From contig VHZZ01005328.1 in NCBI GenBank assembly GCA_009801015.1, positions 2,969 through 31,969 of the forward strand: a stretch of DNA of 29,001 nucleotides, given 5' to 3'. The position numbers and the translations under genes were made by a program. The notes beneath the pieces were generated by a model. It was not told the DNA's origin, searched no databases, and was given only the letters and a program-made list of their open reading frames with translations. This document shows, one piece after another, positions 1 through 9,233 of the stretch (position 1 is its first letter; every line of letters starts with the position of its first letter). Source of the stretch: Silene noctiflora. Taxonomy: Eukaryota; Streptophyta; Magnoliopsida; Caryophyllales; Caryophyllaceae.

Positions 1-4
1 AATA

Positions 5-77
5 AAGTTACACATAATGTCATTGAAGTTGCACATAATGTCATTGAAATTACACATTATATTGAATAAAGTTGCAC
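5..77. repeat. 21-bp tandem repeat, about 3 copies
   Basis: Two nearly identical 21-bp units lie at 5-25 and 26-46. Each begins AAGTT(A/G)CACATAATG and ends GTCATTG. A diverged third unit follows at about 47-67, and the start of a fourth at about 67-77. No coding frame runs through it. It could be the edge of a satellite or the subterminal repeats of a transposon whose rest lies outside the window. Confidence 0.7.
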
Positions 78-1283
78 AAATCGAAAATAAAAAAAATAAA
101 AAACAAAACAAATAAAAAAAAACAAAATCTGAACAGGATTACGTGTGTATATAAAAACAAAGTTTATATAACTTTAATGGTTTAAGTGTGTAACTTTAGT
201 CGTAAATAGTGTAAATTTAGTCGTATATTCCATTTTTTTTCATATTTCATATGTAGTAGATCTAAGATTAACAACAACAACCACCTTAATTTAAATAAAA
301 AAAAAAAAAAAAAAAAAAAAAACTAAAATGACAAAAAAATAATAACAACAACAACAATCATCTTAATAATCAAATAATATAAACGGAATCTGAAATAATA
401 AAAAAAACGAAATCTGAACAAAAAATTAACAACAAACTTAATTTAAAAAAACCGTAAATCTAACCAAAAAAAAAATTAACAACACCACCACATAGAAGAT
501 CTGCAAAAAACAGAAGATCTGCAAAAAAACAAAAAATAACAACACCACCACATTGAAGATCTGCAAACCGTAAATCTAACAATAAAACAATTCTGAAATT
601 TTNAAAAAACAAAAAATAACAACACCACCACATTGAAGATCTGCAAACCGTAAATCTAACAATAAAACAATTCTGAAATTTTTTTTAAAAAAATGAATCG
701 AAAAAACTAGAAACGAAGGAGGAACAAAAATAGAAGATCTGATGTTTATAAAATTAAAAATCAGAATTAAAACAAAAATAGAAGAGCTGCAAAAAACAAG
801 CAGATCTGGAACTTTAGTCACAAAAACTAAAATAACAAAAAAATCAAAACTAGAATAACAAAAAAAACCCAAAACTGAAGGAGCCGGGAGGAAGGAGGAG
901 CGGTGGACGATGGTGGCAGGTGTCGGGAGTTGGGAGGAAGGAGAAGGGGCTACGTGAGGAGAGGAGGGAGGCGTTGTTGAGGCCGGAGGGAGGGCGGCAG
1001 TGGAGAGGAGGGAGGCCGGCAGTTTCTCAGATTTGTTTTTTTTTTGGTTTGGTTTGTGTTTTAGAGGAAATGAGTGGGAAGTGAGTTTTAGAGAGAGAGA
1101 GGGGGTTATGAAATGGGAAGATGATAAATGATTAGTGAGGTTTATAATTAGGTTGAGAAGCTAATTAGAGTAGATTAGTTTATAGCCATTCATTTTGATT
1201 GAATCGCATCTCTTCATCTCCTTCATCCAAAGGCCCTTATAAGGACTTAGGGACTTATATGATATGAAGGACTTACCATAACT

Positions 1284-1285
<2 letters not shown>
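78..1285. other. A-rich then G-rich non-coding tract
   Basis: No credible gene is visible. From about 78 to 890 the + strand is dominated by A-runs with recurring AGATCTGCAAA and TAAATCTAAC units. From about 880 to 1110 it becomes GGAGG/GGCGG-rich. Read on the - strand this is a C/T-rich stretch followed by a T-rich stretch, which resembles the leader of a transposon or an untranslated first exon. I see no protein to support either reading. The 98-residue open frame on the - strand here is low-complexity Phe/Ile/Leu and spans the undetermined base. Confidence 0.5.
524..682. repeat. 79-bp perfect direct duplication separated by one N
   Basis: Positions 524-602 and 604-682 read identically, and the only base between them is the undetermined base at 603. 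Both copies run from an A-run plus AACACCACCACATTGAAG through to TTCTGAAATTTT. This is what two contig ends with an unmerged overlap would look like. A real tandem duplication is the alternative. Confidence 0.9.

Positions 1286-1286
<1 letters not shown>

Positions 1287-1329
<43 letters not shown>
1287..1329. repeat. (AT)n microsatellite, 43 nt
   Basis: Uninterrupted alternating A and T run from 1287 to 1329, giving about 21 dinucleotide units. Length is expected to vary between individuals and between assemblies. Confidence 0.95.
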
Positions 1330-1330
<1 letters not shown>

Positions 1331-1331
1331 C

Positions 1332-1358
1332 GGGTGTCACTCAATTTGAGTAACACCC
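1332..1358. repeat. Near-perfect hairpin
   Basis: The arm GGGTGTCACTCAA is followed, after a one-base spacer, by TTGAGTAACACCC. This gives 13-bp arms with one mismatch. It sits directly next to the (AT)n tract and could be paired ends of a transposon or a cruciform-forming site. No function is visible. Confidence 0.7.
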
Positions 1359-1595
1359 TGTGTCGTCAATCTCGGCATCTCATTTTCCAAAAAAAAAAAA
1401 AATCACAAAAAAAGGGTAGAAGAGAACAAAATGGCCAGAAAAAATTACTTGGGAAGACGTAACAAAAAAAAGGGTGGTGCTCAATCATGGACGGATTATA
1501 CTCTTTCACGGACGTAAATGACAATTTTAACCCAAATGAAAAAAAAATAAAAACGGAAATGAAAAACTCAAAAAAGAAGCAGTAACGTGGCATTG

Positions 1596-2175
1596 TGTCA
1601 CGGTCCGATACTTTGATCTGGAACGTAACGCGCACTCGTGTCTAACTCACGACAAGAATGCTAGCGCGAGCGTCAAGCACTAGTGAGGGATCGCCCACTA
1701 GTGCATTCGTAATCGGTCTCGGTTTGCGTGTGTCGGGATCCTAGTCTCGATCATCAACGGTCGACACACGCTTGCTCATTAGTAAGAATGAAGGCAACAC
1801 TGCATTAGAATGCAAACAACGAGTAAATAAGAAAGCTTTGGATGGGAAGCAGATTGATTGACTAGTACCTCCCAAAGAGGGAAATTTGATAGTTTGGCTC
1901 CTGTAGCAGGAAACATTGATAGTGCAGAATAGCGATACGTTTTCTAAACACCTAAAAACGTATCTTAAACTAAAAACGAGACTCCAAGATTCGACACGCA
2001 GGAAGTAGTCTTGGAGTACTAAATGTTACAAAAAACAGAAATGGAAAAACATAAACGGAAATAAGAAATCTAAGGGTTCGAAGTGGAAGGACCGCGCGCG
2101 CAATTTTCAAGGATTTTGTGCTACAAGTGCGGCTCCTTACACATTGTGTTCTATGTACTTTGTCAACTCTTAACA
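1596..2175 (-). mobile_element. Probable LTR fragment of a retrotransposon, - orientation
   Basis: Read on the - strand, a G-rich tract (GGTGGGGG, 2183-2176) is followed at once by TGTTAAGAGTTGACAAAG. About 580 bp later the block ends in CCGTGACA. A polypurine tract before a TG...CA block bounded by short TGT/ACA inverted ends is how a 3' LTR begins. The LTR would occupy 2175-1596, and the sequence above 2176 would be the internal 3' end. I see no integrase, reverse transcriptase or second LTR, and no clear target duplication, so family assignment is not possible. It could also be an unrelated repeat. Confidence 0.4.
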
Positions 2176-2660
2176 CCCCCACCATGCCGGCAGCAACTCG
2201 GCACCACTGCCAACGGGCCACACACCCTCCCTCGCTCTAACGTCGGTGACGGCCGCCATCTCTTCACCCAACACCGGCAACGGTTTAAACAAACCCTAAT
2301 TTAATTAGGGTAAATCAATTCCTTAAGCTGATATAATATAATTAATAAAATTAAGAATTAGAATTATTACTTGATTGATACGAGACTTAACATCCATAAT
2401 TTTGTAATTTGACGGTTTTGATTAATTTTGTGAATTTGATTAATTTTGTGAGGGAGAAAATTAAAGAATTTTTTTGTTTCTAGGCAAAGGGCATACTATG
2501 GAAAAATAATGAAAAAAAAAATCCGTGAAAAAATAAAATACGTCCATGAATGAGCAAGTACGAAAAAAATACGTATGAAAAAAATGTTTAAAAGAAAAAA
2601 TAGTAAAACTAAATTGATTCATTTCTCTAGTAAAACCAAACAACCACGAAGAGAATTAAA
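2176..2660. other. Non-coding, possible retrotransposon internal remnant
   Basis: Positions 2176-2310 are GC-richer than the surroundings and would be the untranslated 3' end of the element whose LTR is proposed at 1596-2175. Short frames exist on both strands, but neither shows a recognisable domain. The rest, to about 2660, is AT-rich with no recognisable feature except an AAACCCTAA-like telo-box at about 2290. Confidence 0.35.
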
Positions 2661-2679
2661 CGATAAATTATTGTCTTTC

Positions 2680-2988
2680 GGGCTTGCTTGGGATGAGAGT
2701 AATTATTAATATAAAGTAATGAGAGCTAAAATAAGAAAAATGAGAGGAGATTTGTGCTTAGTGGAGGTTGTAGAGGGTGGAAAGAGGAGGTGAGAGAGGA
2801 ACTATTACCTCTATATGAAGGTAATAATTACCTGGAGGGGGGTTGGGTAACAATTACTCTCTTAATGGAGGGACTATTACAGTATATTTCTATCCATTTT
2901 ATCTCCAACCCCATTCATTTCCTCCATTTTTTAATTCATTTTTAATTTTATTAGTCCCTTAATAATTACTCGTATCCCAAACAAACCG
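2680..2988. mobile_element. Tourist/PIF-Harbinger-like MITE upstream of the WDR70 gene
   Basis: The left end GGCTTGCTTGGGATGAGAG (continuing TAATTATTAA) is matched in inverted orientation by the right end (TTAATAATTACTCGTATCCC followed by AAACAAACC). The terminal inverted repeats are therefore about 30 bp with a few mismatches. Total length is about 308 bp, and no transposase frame is present. The GGCTTG(C/T)TTGGGA ends suggest the Tourist group. A clean 3-bp target duplication is not evident, so the superfamily call is tentative. The element ends about 170 bp before the WDR70 start codon. Confidence 0.7.
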
Positions 2989-3157
2989 TCGTTGATCATA
3001 ATAAGTCATAGCCAAGCAACAAATTTAATTACAGGTAATTCTTTGCCTTTCAACTTATTTCCCTTTCCTGATTTCGTACTCTTTCCACCCTTTCCGGTAC
3101 CCAACGTCCCCTCCCTCTCGACAATCTCCAGTGTGTCTTAAATCTTGAGGGGAATTA
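2989..3157 (+). promoter_or_regulatory. Presumed core promoter and 5' leader of the WDR70 gene
   Basis: Only about 170 bp separate the MITE from the start codon. The stretch from about 3055 to 3130 is pyrimidine-rich (CCCTTTCC, CTTTCCACCC, CCCCTCCCTCTC), matching the Y-patch of TATA-less plant promoters. No convincing TATA box is seen. An in-frame TGA lies four codons before the ATG at 3158, so translation cannot begin further upstream in this frame. The transcription start is not determined. Confidence 0.35.
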
Positions 3158-6100
3158 ATGGAGGACGAAGCAGAAAACCATGACGGAATACGAGCTCATT
3201 TTCCTTTATCATTCGGCAAACAATCCAAATCCCAAACCCCTCTCGAAGTTATTCACAACACTACTCTTCGTTCCCAACCTTCTAACCTTAACCCTAACCC
3301 TAAACATACTGATGATGATCTTGTTATCGGACCGCCAATGCCGCCGCCGTCCGTGGACGATGACGACGACGATGAGCCCCTGGTTGGCCCGCCACCGCCG
3401 CCGCGTGTGGGAGCTGAGGTGACTGATGATGAGGACGATGACGAGGATGAGACTCCGTTTCGAATACCTTTGAGTAATGAGATTGTTTTGAAGGGACATA
3501 CTAAGGTATTATTAATTCACCTATTCTATTTCTATTACATTTTACTATTTGCGAGACGTATTTTAATTAAAAGGTAAACAAATGATTGAGACGAAGGAGT
3601 TAAAGTTGATGTTTATGGTTGAATTTGAAGTTCTGGGGGTATATTGAGTGATTACTATCTTATTATCATCAAGCCGTAGTATTTGGATCCGTTTTACAAT
3701 TAAGACGGATATAAATGGATATTATTGTCTTAAGCAAGACTAGCTGTTGTTGTTTAGCTTGTTGGTTTTGGAGCTGAAGTTTACGACTCCCTCCCGATCC
3801 TTTATATATTGTCCATTATTTCGTTGTTTCGATGTTTTAAGAAAAAGTGATAATATATCAACTTTATTCTTCGAGTTAAAGAAAATAAGGAGCTAGGAGC
3901 AACATTAGATGTTTACTATGATACGAGTAATAATTTGGGATAAATTTAGAGGGGAAAATGGGAAAATATACTAAATGGGATGGAGGGAGTAGTTGTCTTG
4001 CGAAATTCATGTTATGTTGATATTTGATTAGTGTAGGAGTGTAGTTCAAAAGGGTTATAAGTAGTTTGTGATTGTCGTGTTTGTGTTCAATTGTGGTAAG
4101 TGATTGGCAAAGTAGAAGAAATTATCCTACTGCGATTAGAATTACGCCGGCTATGTTGTTGTTGATGATTTCGTTGATTTGTATGTGGCTTACTGGCTCA
4201 GTCAGCAGTCAGCCAGTAAGCAGTTTAAAAAGCAAGTGGTACTTGTGTCGGACATATTGGTGGGTTATATGCTTGTTCATGATTGAATAAATAGGGATTT
4301 GGACTGAAACAATTTGAACTTGTTGACAGGTTGTTTCGGCTTTAGCAGTTGATCCCACAGGGTCAAGAGTTCTTTCTGGTAGTTATGACTATACTGTTCG
4401 AATGTATGATTTTCAAGGAATGAAACGAGATTTGTCTTCATTTAGACAATTAGAGCCTTTTGAAGGGCACCAAGTTCGGGCTATTAGTTGGAGTCCTACG
4501 GCTGGGTTCTTTTTGTGTGTCACTGGCTCTGCTCAAGCTAAGGTACTGCTTTCGTCTCCTTTTGTTCACCCTCTCTATTCATTTTGTAGAATATGTTGGT
4601 GAAATTGACTGAATATTATGCATCATATCAGATTTATGATCGTGATGGCCTCACCATTGGCGAGTTTGTGAAGGGGGATATGTATATTCGTGATTTAAAG
4701 AACACAAAGGGTCACATAACTGGTTTGACTTGTGGAGAGTGGCACCCAAATAAAAAGGAGACCATCTTGACTTCATCTGAAGATGGTTCACTTCGGATTT
4801 GGGATGTAAATGACTTCAATAGCCAAAAACAGGTACCCATCTCCACATGTATTCTCACTGTATTTGCTGAGTGTTTGGGCCATGTTTTTTTCCTCTTTGC
4901 ATGGATATTTTGTCTATATTTCCCTAGTTTATGGGCATTTAATTCTGTTAGAAAATGTCTTGTGTTAGGTTTGTACTTTGTCTGTCAAATCTTTAGCCAA
5001 TAATGATATACAGCCGTTAGTTAACAACTAGAGTGAGTCGGGTCATAGGGTATATTTGAGTTTTCTGCGATGCACAAGTGTTGAAGTAGATTGATAGGGC
5101 ATTTATCCATCATGATTTGAGTGTTATTGGATAGAAATTGTTACCCTGACGTATGGGGTCTCAAACTCTGCTCAGTTTTTTTACGGTTTGGGTGGAAGAT
5201 ATGTGCATTTTATAACTGTTGCTTGTATATAAATTTTGTGTTCAGTTAATTTATATTGCAAATAAACTCAAGCAATTATATGCTACTGTATAACATATTT
5301 CCAGGGGACTAAAAAGTAGAAAGTGTAAGCCATGGTCTTTTCCCTTTACCAATGGTTACTTAGCAACTGCGTATTGTTGAAACTTCAGCGGTTGATTTTT
5401 GTTTTTGACAAGTTCAATTTCTCGCCAGCTATGTCATCTATCTAAATTAGGACTTCAGTTTTATTTCAGACTTTGAACATAGACATTACCTTTTTTTTTA
5501 TAAACTGAACATAGCCATTGCTTGAAAGCTTCTGTTATATAGAAGTGCCAGAAATGTTGGTTTGTTGCTGTAATGATGCATTAATTGCTTGAACAGTTGT
5601 CTGCATGAGATTTATTTTTTCTACTTTAAGATTTATTTAGCTTTTAACAAGACAGCAGGCCATTATTATCCATGGACAATAAAAATCAGGGAACCCTCCA
5701 TACATCATTCACTCTATTTTTGTCTGGTTTAGGGAGAGGAGTTTGGAGCTATCTTCTGTCTTCTAAGGCGTTGATGATTGATAAATGATTGTGTTGTAAC
5801 TATGTTTATTCCTTAATAAAGGGCACTTTAAAATAAGAGGCGTCAATTTGTGTAAATTCAGATCTCATGCTTCAGAATTGTCAACCTCCCTTAGCCTTAT
5901 ACAGATCTTATAATATCGTGTGGTGATTTCATTCGCTTTCTAGGGAGGGCGGGTTTCTTATGTGAATGTAGCCTTTTACATCTGTATGCTGTCTGCTTGC
6001 TCAATGGAAAATCTCCTGACCTTTTTTTGTTACCTTCAGCATTCTATTTGTTGTTAGTCCTGCCTGTAGAATCTTTATCATCAATTCTAAAATTCTTGCG

Positions 6101-9100
6101 CTGTATAGGTAATAAAGCCAAAGCTTGCGAGGCCCGGAAGAGTTCCAGTCACAACATGCACTTGGCAACGTGAAGGAAAAAGCATTGCTGGTGGAATTGG
6201 AGACGGATCTATCCAGGTACATCTTTTCTGATGTTTGAAAATTTTGATTTTAAAACTTTTCTGTACCAACATTATATCGTCTAACTTCGTTAATGTGACA
6301 AATATCTTTCTATGATTCAGATCTGGAATATTAAGGCAGGATGGGGAAGCAGACCGGATATTCATCTACAAAGTGCACATACCGATGATATCACTGCTCT
6401 GAAGTTTTCAAATGATGGACGGCATCTTATATCAAGAAGTTTTGACTGCACATTGAAGGTAATACTCCATTGCCCATTAGTGTACTGTACTCATCTTTAT
6501 TATGATTATCAGGCTTTTGGGTTGGAGTAAGGAGGCTGGTAGTTCGCATGGCGTTGCCTTTGGAAATCAATTATTTTGGGTTCTAAATTTTTTAGTCCTT
6601 GTGACCCCTTTCAAGTGGAAAATGGAGATTATTTTATTTTGGCACAATATTTGGTGCAGAGACCTCAATTTAAAAGTCCAATTTCTTAACCTCTTTGGAA
6701 TCTCTTCTATAAAAGAAGCCACAATTGGGGAAAGTTGTCTTATGGGAAAAAACGGTCATACCTTATATTTTGATCTTCAAATTTCTGAATGACTAGGAGG
6801 AACCCTTTTTGTCGAGGTTTTTCGGTGTTGCTTTCTTCTGAATGACAAGGATATGATAAGATAATTTGGAAGCACGAATGCACGATCATACATGATCTTT
6901 CTGTGTAAAAAAAATTCTGCAAAGTGCAATCTTATTGAAAAGCCGACAATTCACGACTTCCCAGCCACGGAGATTAGGAAGTATAGAGCTCCTACTAAAG
7001 CTTGTTTTTTTTGCTTGGGCAATAACCTAGGGGACATACCTACAACAAATGTGTTCAGAAGGCTATGTTACTCGGACTCATCTACTCGTATCCGACAAAA
7101 TACGTATCGGAGTATCTGATAGACTGATACGGCTATTTTGTGCGAAATTTTCAATATTTTGGTCTAAAATGAAGTATCAAAGTATCGTATCGTATCCGAC
7201 AAAATACGTATCGGATACGGAATACGGCAACTAAGTGAAGTATCCGAGTAACATAGTTAGAAGGTGAAGTTTTAGCCTTGCTAGTCGATGTTCTCGTTGT
7301 GATGAGAATGAAGACTTGATTGGCCATCTTATTCTTTTTTGCTCGTTGGTTACTTCTGTCTAAAATTTATCAATTATCATTCTCTCTCAGTCTCTCTGTG
7401 GAGAAAGCAAGGTCTATCCTAGAAAGGCGAAGTATGTACTCTCTACTTGGAAGATAAGAATGAAAAGAGGTTGGATTGCCGAAATTTGGAAGATGGTTTT
7501 TTTTGGCTATTTGATGATGTAGTTGGATTGAATCATTGAATGGAACCTTCATATATTTGATGATGCTGCCTCTTCATATCAAGAGTTCATGTTTCATTTT
7601 TGGAAGCTATTATATATTTAGAGTCGTATGCTTCCCCAAGTGAAAAATTGCCTTTTTTGTCTTTTGTAGGTAGGATTACGCATGATAGTTTGAGAGCGTA
7701 ATTATCCATCTCATTGTGAATATCATTTAGGGTGTCTTTTTGTATATGATAGTCGCTCCCATTGTCTGATGGGCGTCGCTTCTATGATATCTTTTGTATA
7801 TGGGCGTCACTCCCTTGGTGCCCCTTAGAAGTATATGTAGTTATCAAAAAAAAAAAAAAAAATTCTAAAATTGTTGTGCATTTGGCTATAGCATCTATAT
7901 TTTAAGCAGAGAGTGTACTTTGCGTATTGAGAATAAATTTTCTGAATGTAGGCTAATCATAAAATGTCTCAGGTTTGGGATTTGCGCCAAACAAAGCAGT
8001 CACTTAAGGTGTTTGAAGATCTACCAAACAATTATGCTCAAACAAATATTGCATTTAGTCCTGAGGAAGATCTGATATTGACTGGTACTTCGGTTGAAAG
8101 AGATAGCACAGTTGGTGGTTTGTTGTGCTTCTATGATCGGGAAAAACTTGAACTAGTATCAAGGGTTGGCATCTCTCCAACACGCAGCGTCGTGCAGTGT
8201 GCTTGGCATCCAAAACTAAATCAGGTATTGTTTTTAGTTATTTTTTTCCATCAAAGCTTTTTGTCCAACTATCTTTCAAACGCTGAATGCCATTTTTGGA
8301 GAACCAGTTAGCTACAGTCTCGTATTAAAAACAATACTCATATGGCCATATGCACATTAACCCACTTACTGAAATTAAGGATCAAGTATTTCCTATGGTC
8401 AAGTCTCATGATAATGTTATCATGGGCACCCGTCTCATATAAGAATCTGTGTTTCTGTGAAGGTAGGGCTGATATTCTAAATTAAGGCGCATTTTCAAGA
8501 CAGGAATCTGCTGACTTGGCTTGAGATTGACCTAGATAGCGGGTTTATCGGGGGACCATTATAGAGGAATAGACTTATCCTAGGAACCCCCAAACCCATG
8601 TCAACGATATCGAGCAATTCAGAGATGATGCTAATCTGATATATGTTTTTGTAGGTTTTTGCTACTGTTGGAGATAAACACCAAGGAGGAACACACATAC
8701 TGTATGATCCAACCATGAGCGAGCGAGGGGCTCTTGTTTGCGTTGCTCGGGCACCAAGGACAAAGTCAGTGGATGACTTTGAGGTGCAGCCAGTTATACA
8801 CAACCCACATGCGCTCCCCTTGTTTAGAGATCAGCCAAGTCGCAAACGGCAAAGGGATAAGATACTGAAGGACCCTATGAAATCCCACAAGCCTGAACTT
8901 CCCATGACTGGACCTGGTTGCGGTGGCAGAACTGGCACCTCTTCTGGAAGCTTGTTAACTCAATATCTTCTCAAGGTAATGTTGGTTTCTGGTGGTGTAC
9001 GTTTTTTTTTATTCAGGTGTTTTCTTTTTCTTTTTTTTAAATAAAATTAATCTGAGGTTGCATTTCAGAAAGGAGGTATGTTGAAGGAGACATGGATGGA

Positions 9101-9233
9101 CGAAGATCCGAGAGAAGCTATACTGAAGCATGCTGAGGCGGCAGAGAAGGATCCTAAGTTCATTGCGCCCGCTTATGCTGAGACCCAGCCTCAAACTGTC
9201 TTTGCAGATTCTGACTCTGAGGAGGAAAAGTAA
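3158..9233 (+). CDS. WDR70: WD40-repeat protein, WDR70/GAD-1 family (8 coding exons, 581 aa)
   Basis: Coding exons are 3158-3505, 4330-4542, 4632-4832, 6109-6216, 6321-6458, 7973-8224, 8655-8975 and 9069-9233. All introns are GT-AG and all are phase 0. The joined frame is 1746 nt with one terminal TAA. Residues about 56-102 are Pro-rich and acidic (PPMPPPSVDDDDDD). WD40 blades follow: about 111-144 (LKGHTK...VRMYDF), 158-192, 212-247 (TKGH...RIWDVND), 261-295 (IQIWNIK), 308-341 (SAHT...LKVWDLR), 355-395 and 403-440. A basic cluster (PSRKRQRDK, 481-489) looks like a nuclear localisation signal. The tail carries TWMDEDPREAILKHAEAA and ends in an acidic EEEK. From family knowledge, animal WDR70 is nuclear and linked to histone H2B ubiquitination and DNA-damage response; the plant role is much less clear. 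The length is close to the family's usual size. The start is supported by an upstream in-frame stop. Exon joins are inferred from splice signals and frame, not from transcripts. Confidence 0.95.
3560..3600. mobile_element. Stowaway-like end fragment in WDR70 intron 1
   Basis: The sequence ending GGTAAACAAATGATTGAGAC followed by GAAGGAG and then TA has the usual Stowaway terminal pattern in reverse (a CTCCTTCGTCTCA start in the complement). A matching left end is not clear, so this is a fragment call only. Confidence 0.35.
3787..3989. mobile_element. Stowaway MITE in WDR70 intron 1
   Basis: The element begins CTCCCTCCCGATCC and ends GGGATGGAGGGAG, which are inverted repeats of the Tc1/mariner-type Stowaway class. 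It is 203 bp long with no coding potential. A TA follows the right end, while the left flank reads GA, so the TA target duplication has decayed on one side. It lies well inside the intron, away from the splice signals. Confidence 0.75.
6510..7862 (+). mobile_element. 5'-truncated, decayed LINE (non-LTR retrotransposon) 3' end in WDR70 intron 5
   Basis: Broken reading frames give the typical downstream part of a plant LINE reverse-transcriptase protein. First comes KEAGSSHGVAFG, then ILFWHNIWCRDLNLKVQF and GISSIKEATIGE. Near 6960-7055 comes APTKACFF within an FPATEI...TNVFRR context. After an interrupting MITE (7063-7256) come CSRCDENEDL and GHLILFC at about 7290-7350, matching the CxxC...HL..C zinc-binding tail (zf-RVT). 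A run of 17 A's at 7846-7862 is the 3' tail. Several stops and frame changes show that it is dead. The endonuclease and most of the reverse transcriptase are missing, consistent with 5' truncation at insertion. It has the same orientation as the host gene. The 5' limit is approximate, and I did not find target-site repeats. Confidence 0.8.
7063..7256. mobile_element. MITE nested inside the LINE
   Basis: The element starts CTATGTTACTCGGA and ends with the exact inverse TCCGAGTAACATAG, so it has 14-bp perfect terminal inverted repeats and a length of 194 bp. It is flanked by TTCAGAAGG on the left and TTAGAAGG on the right, an 8-9 bp target duplication with one base lost, which fits a Mutator- or hAT-type non-autonomous element. 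Inside, GTATCCGACAAAATACGTAT followed by CGG occurs twice (about 7090 and 7194). It has no coding capacity. It interrupts the LINE frame between the NVFRR and SLASRC motifs, so it is younger than the LINE. Confidence 0.85.
8385..8470. repeat. Possible MITE fragment in WDR70 intron 6
   Basis: AAGTCTCATGATAATG and CCCGTCTCATATAAGAATC resemble the GTCTCATACAAGA ends of a small repeat that recurs in this window (see about 21300-21400). The inverted arrangement is incomplete, so this is a weak call. It lies between exons 6 and 7 and does not touch either splice site. Confidence 0.3.

Noticed and set aside
576-872. 98-codon frame on the - strand, Phe-rich
   Set aside because: It spans the undetermined base and the suspected duplicated overlap and has only low-complexity composition.
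2176-2200. Primer-binding-site-like sequence next to the proposed LTR
   Set aside because: The match to a tRNA 3' end (GGTGCCGAG-like on the - strand) is weak and not placed directly against an LTR edge in the right orientation.
1970-2304. Frames on both strands in the GC-richer block
   Set aside because: They overlap the proposed LTR and the adjacent non-coding internal end, and no recognised protein motif is present.
3209-3499. 96-codon frame antisense to WDR70 exon 1
   Set aside because: It is the shadow of the acidic/Pro-rich coding sequence on the other strand.
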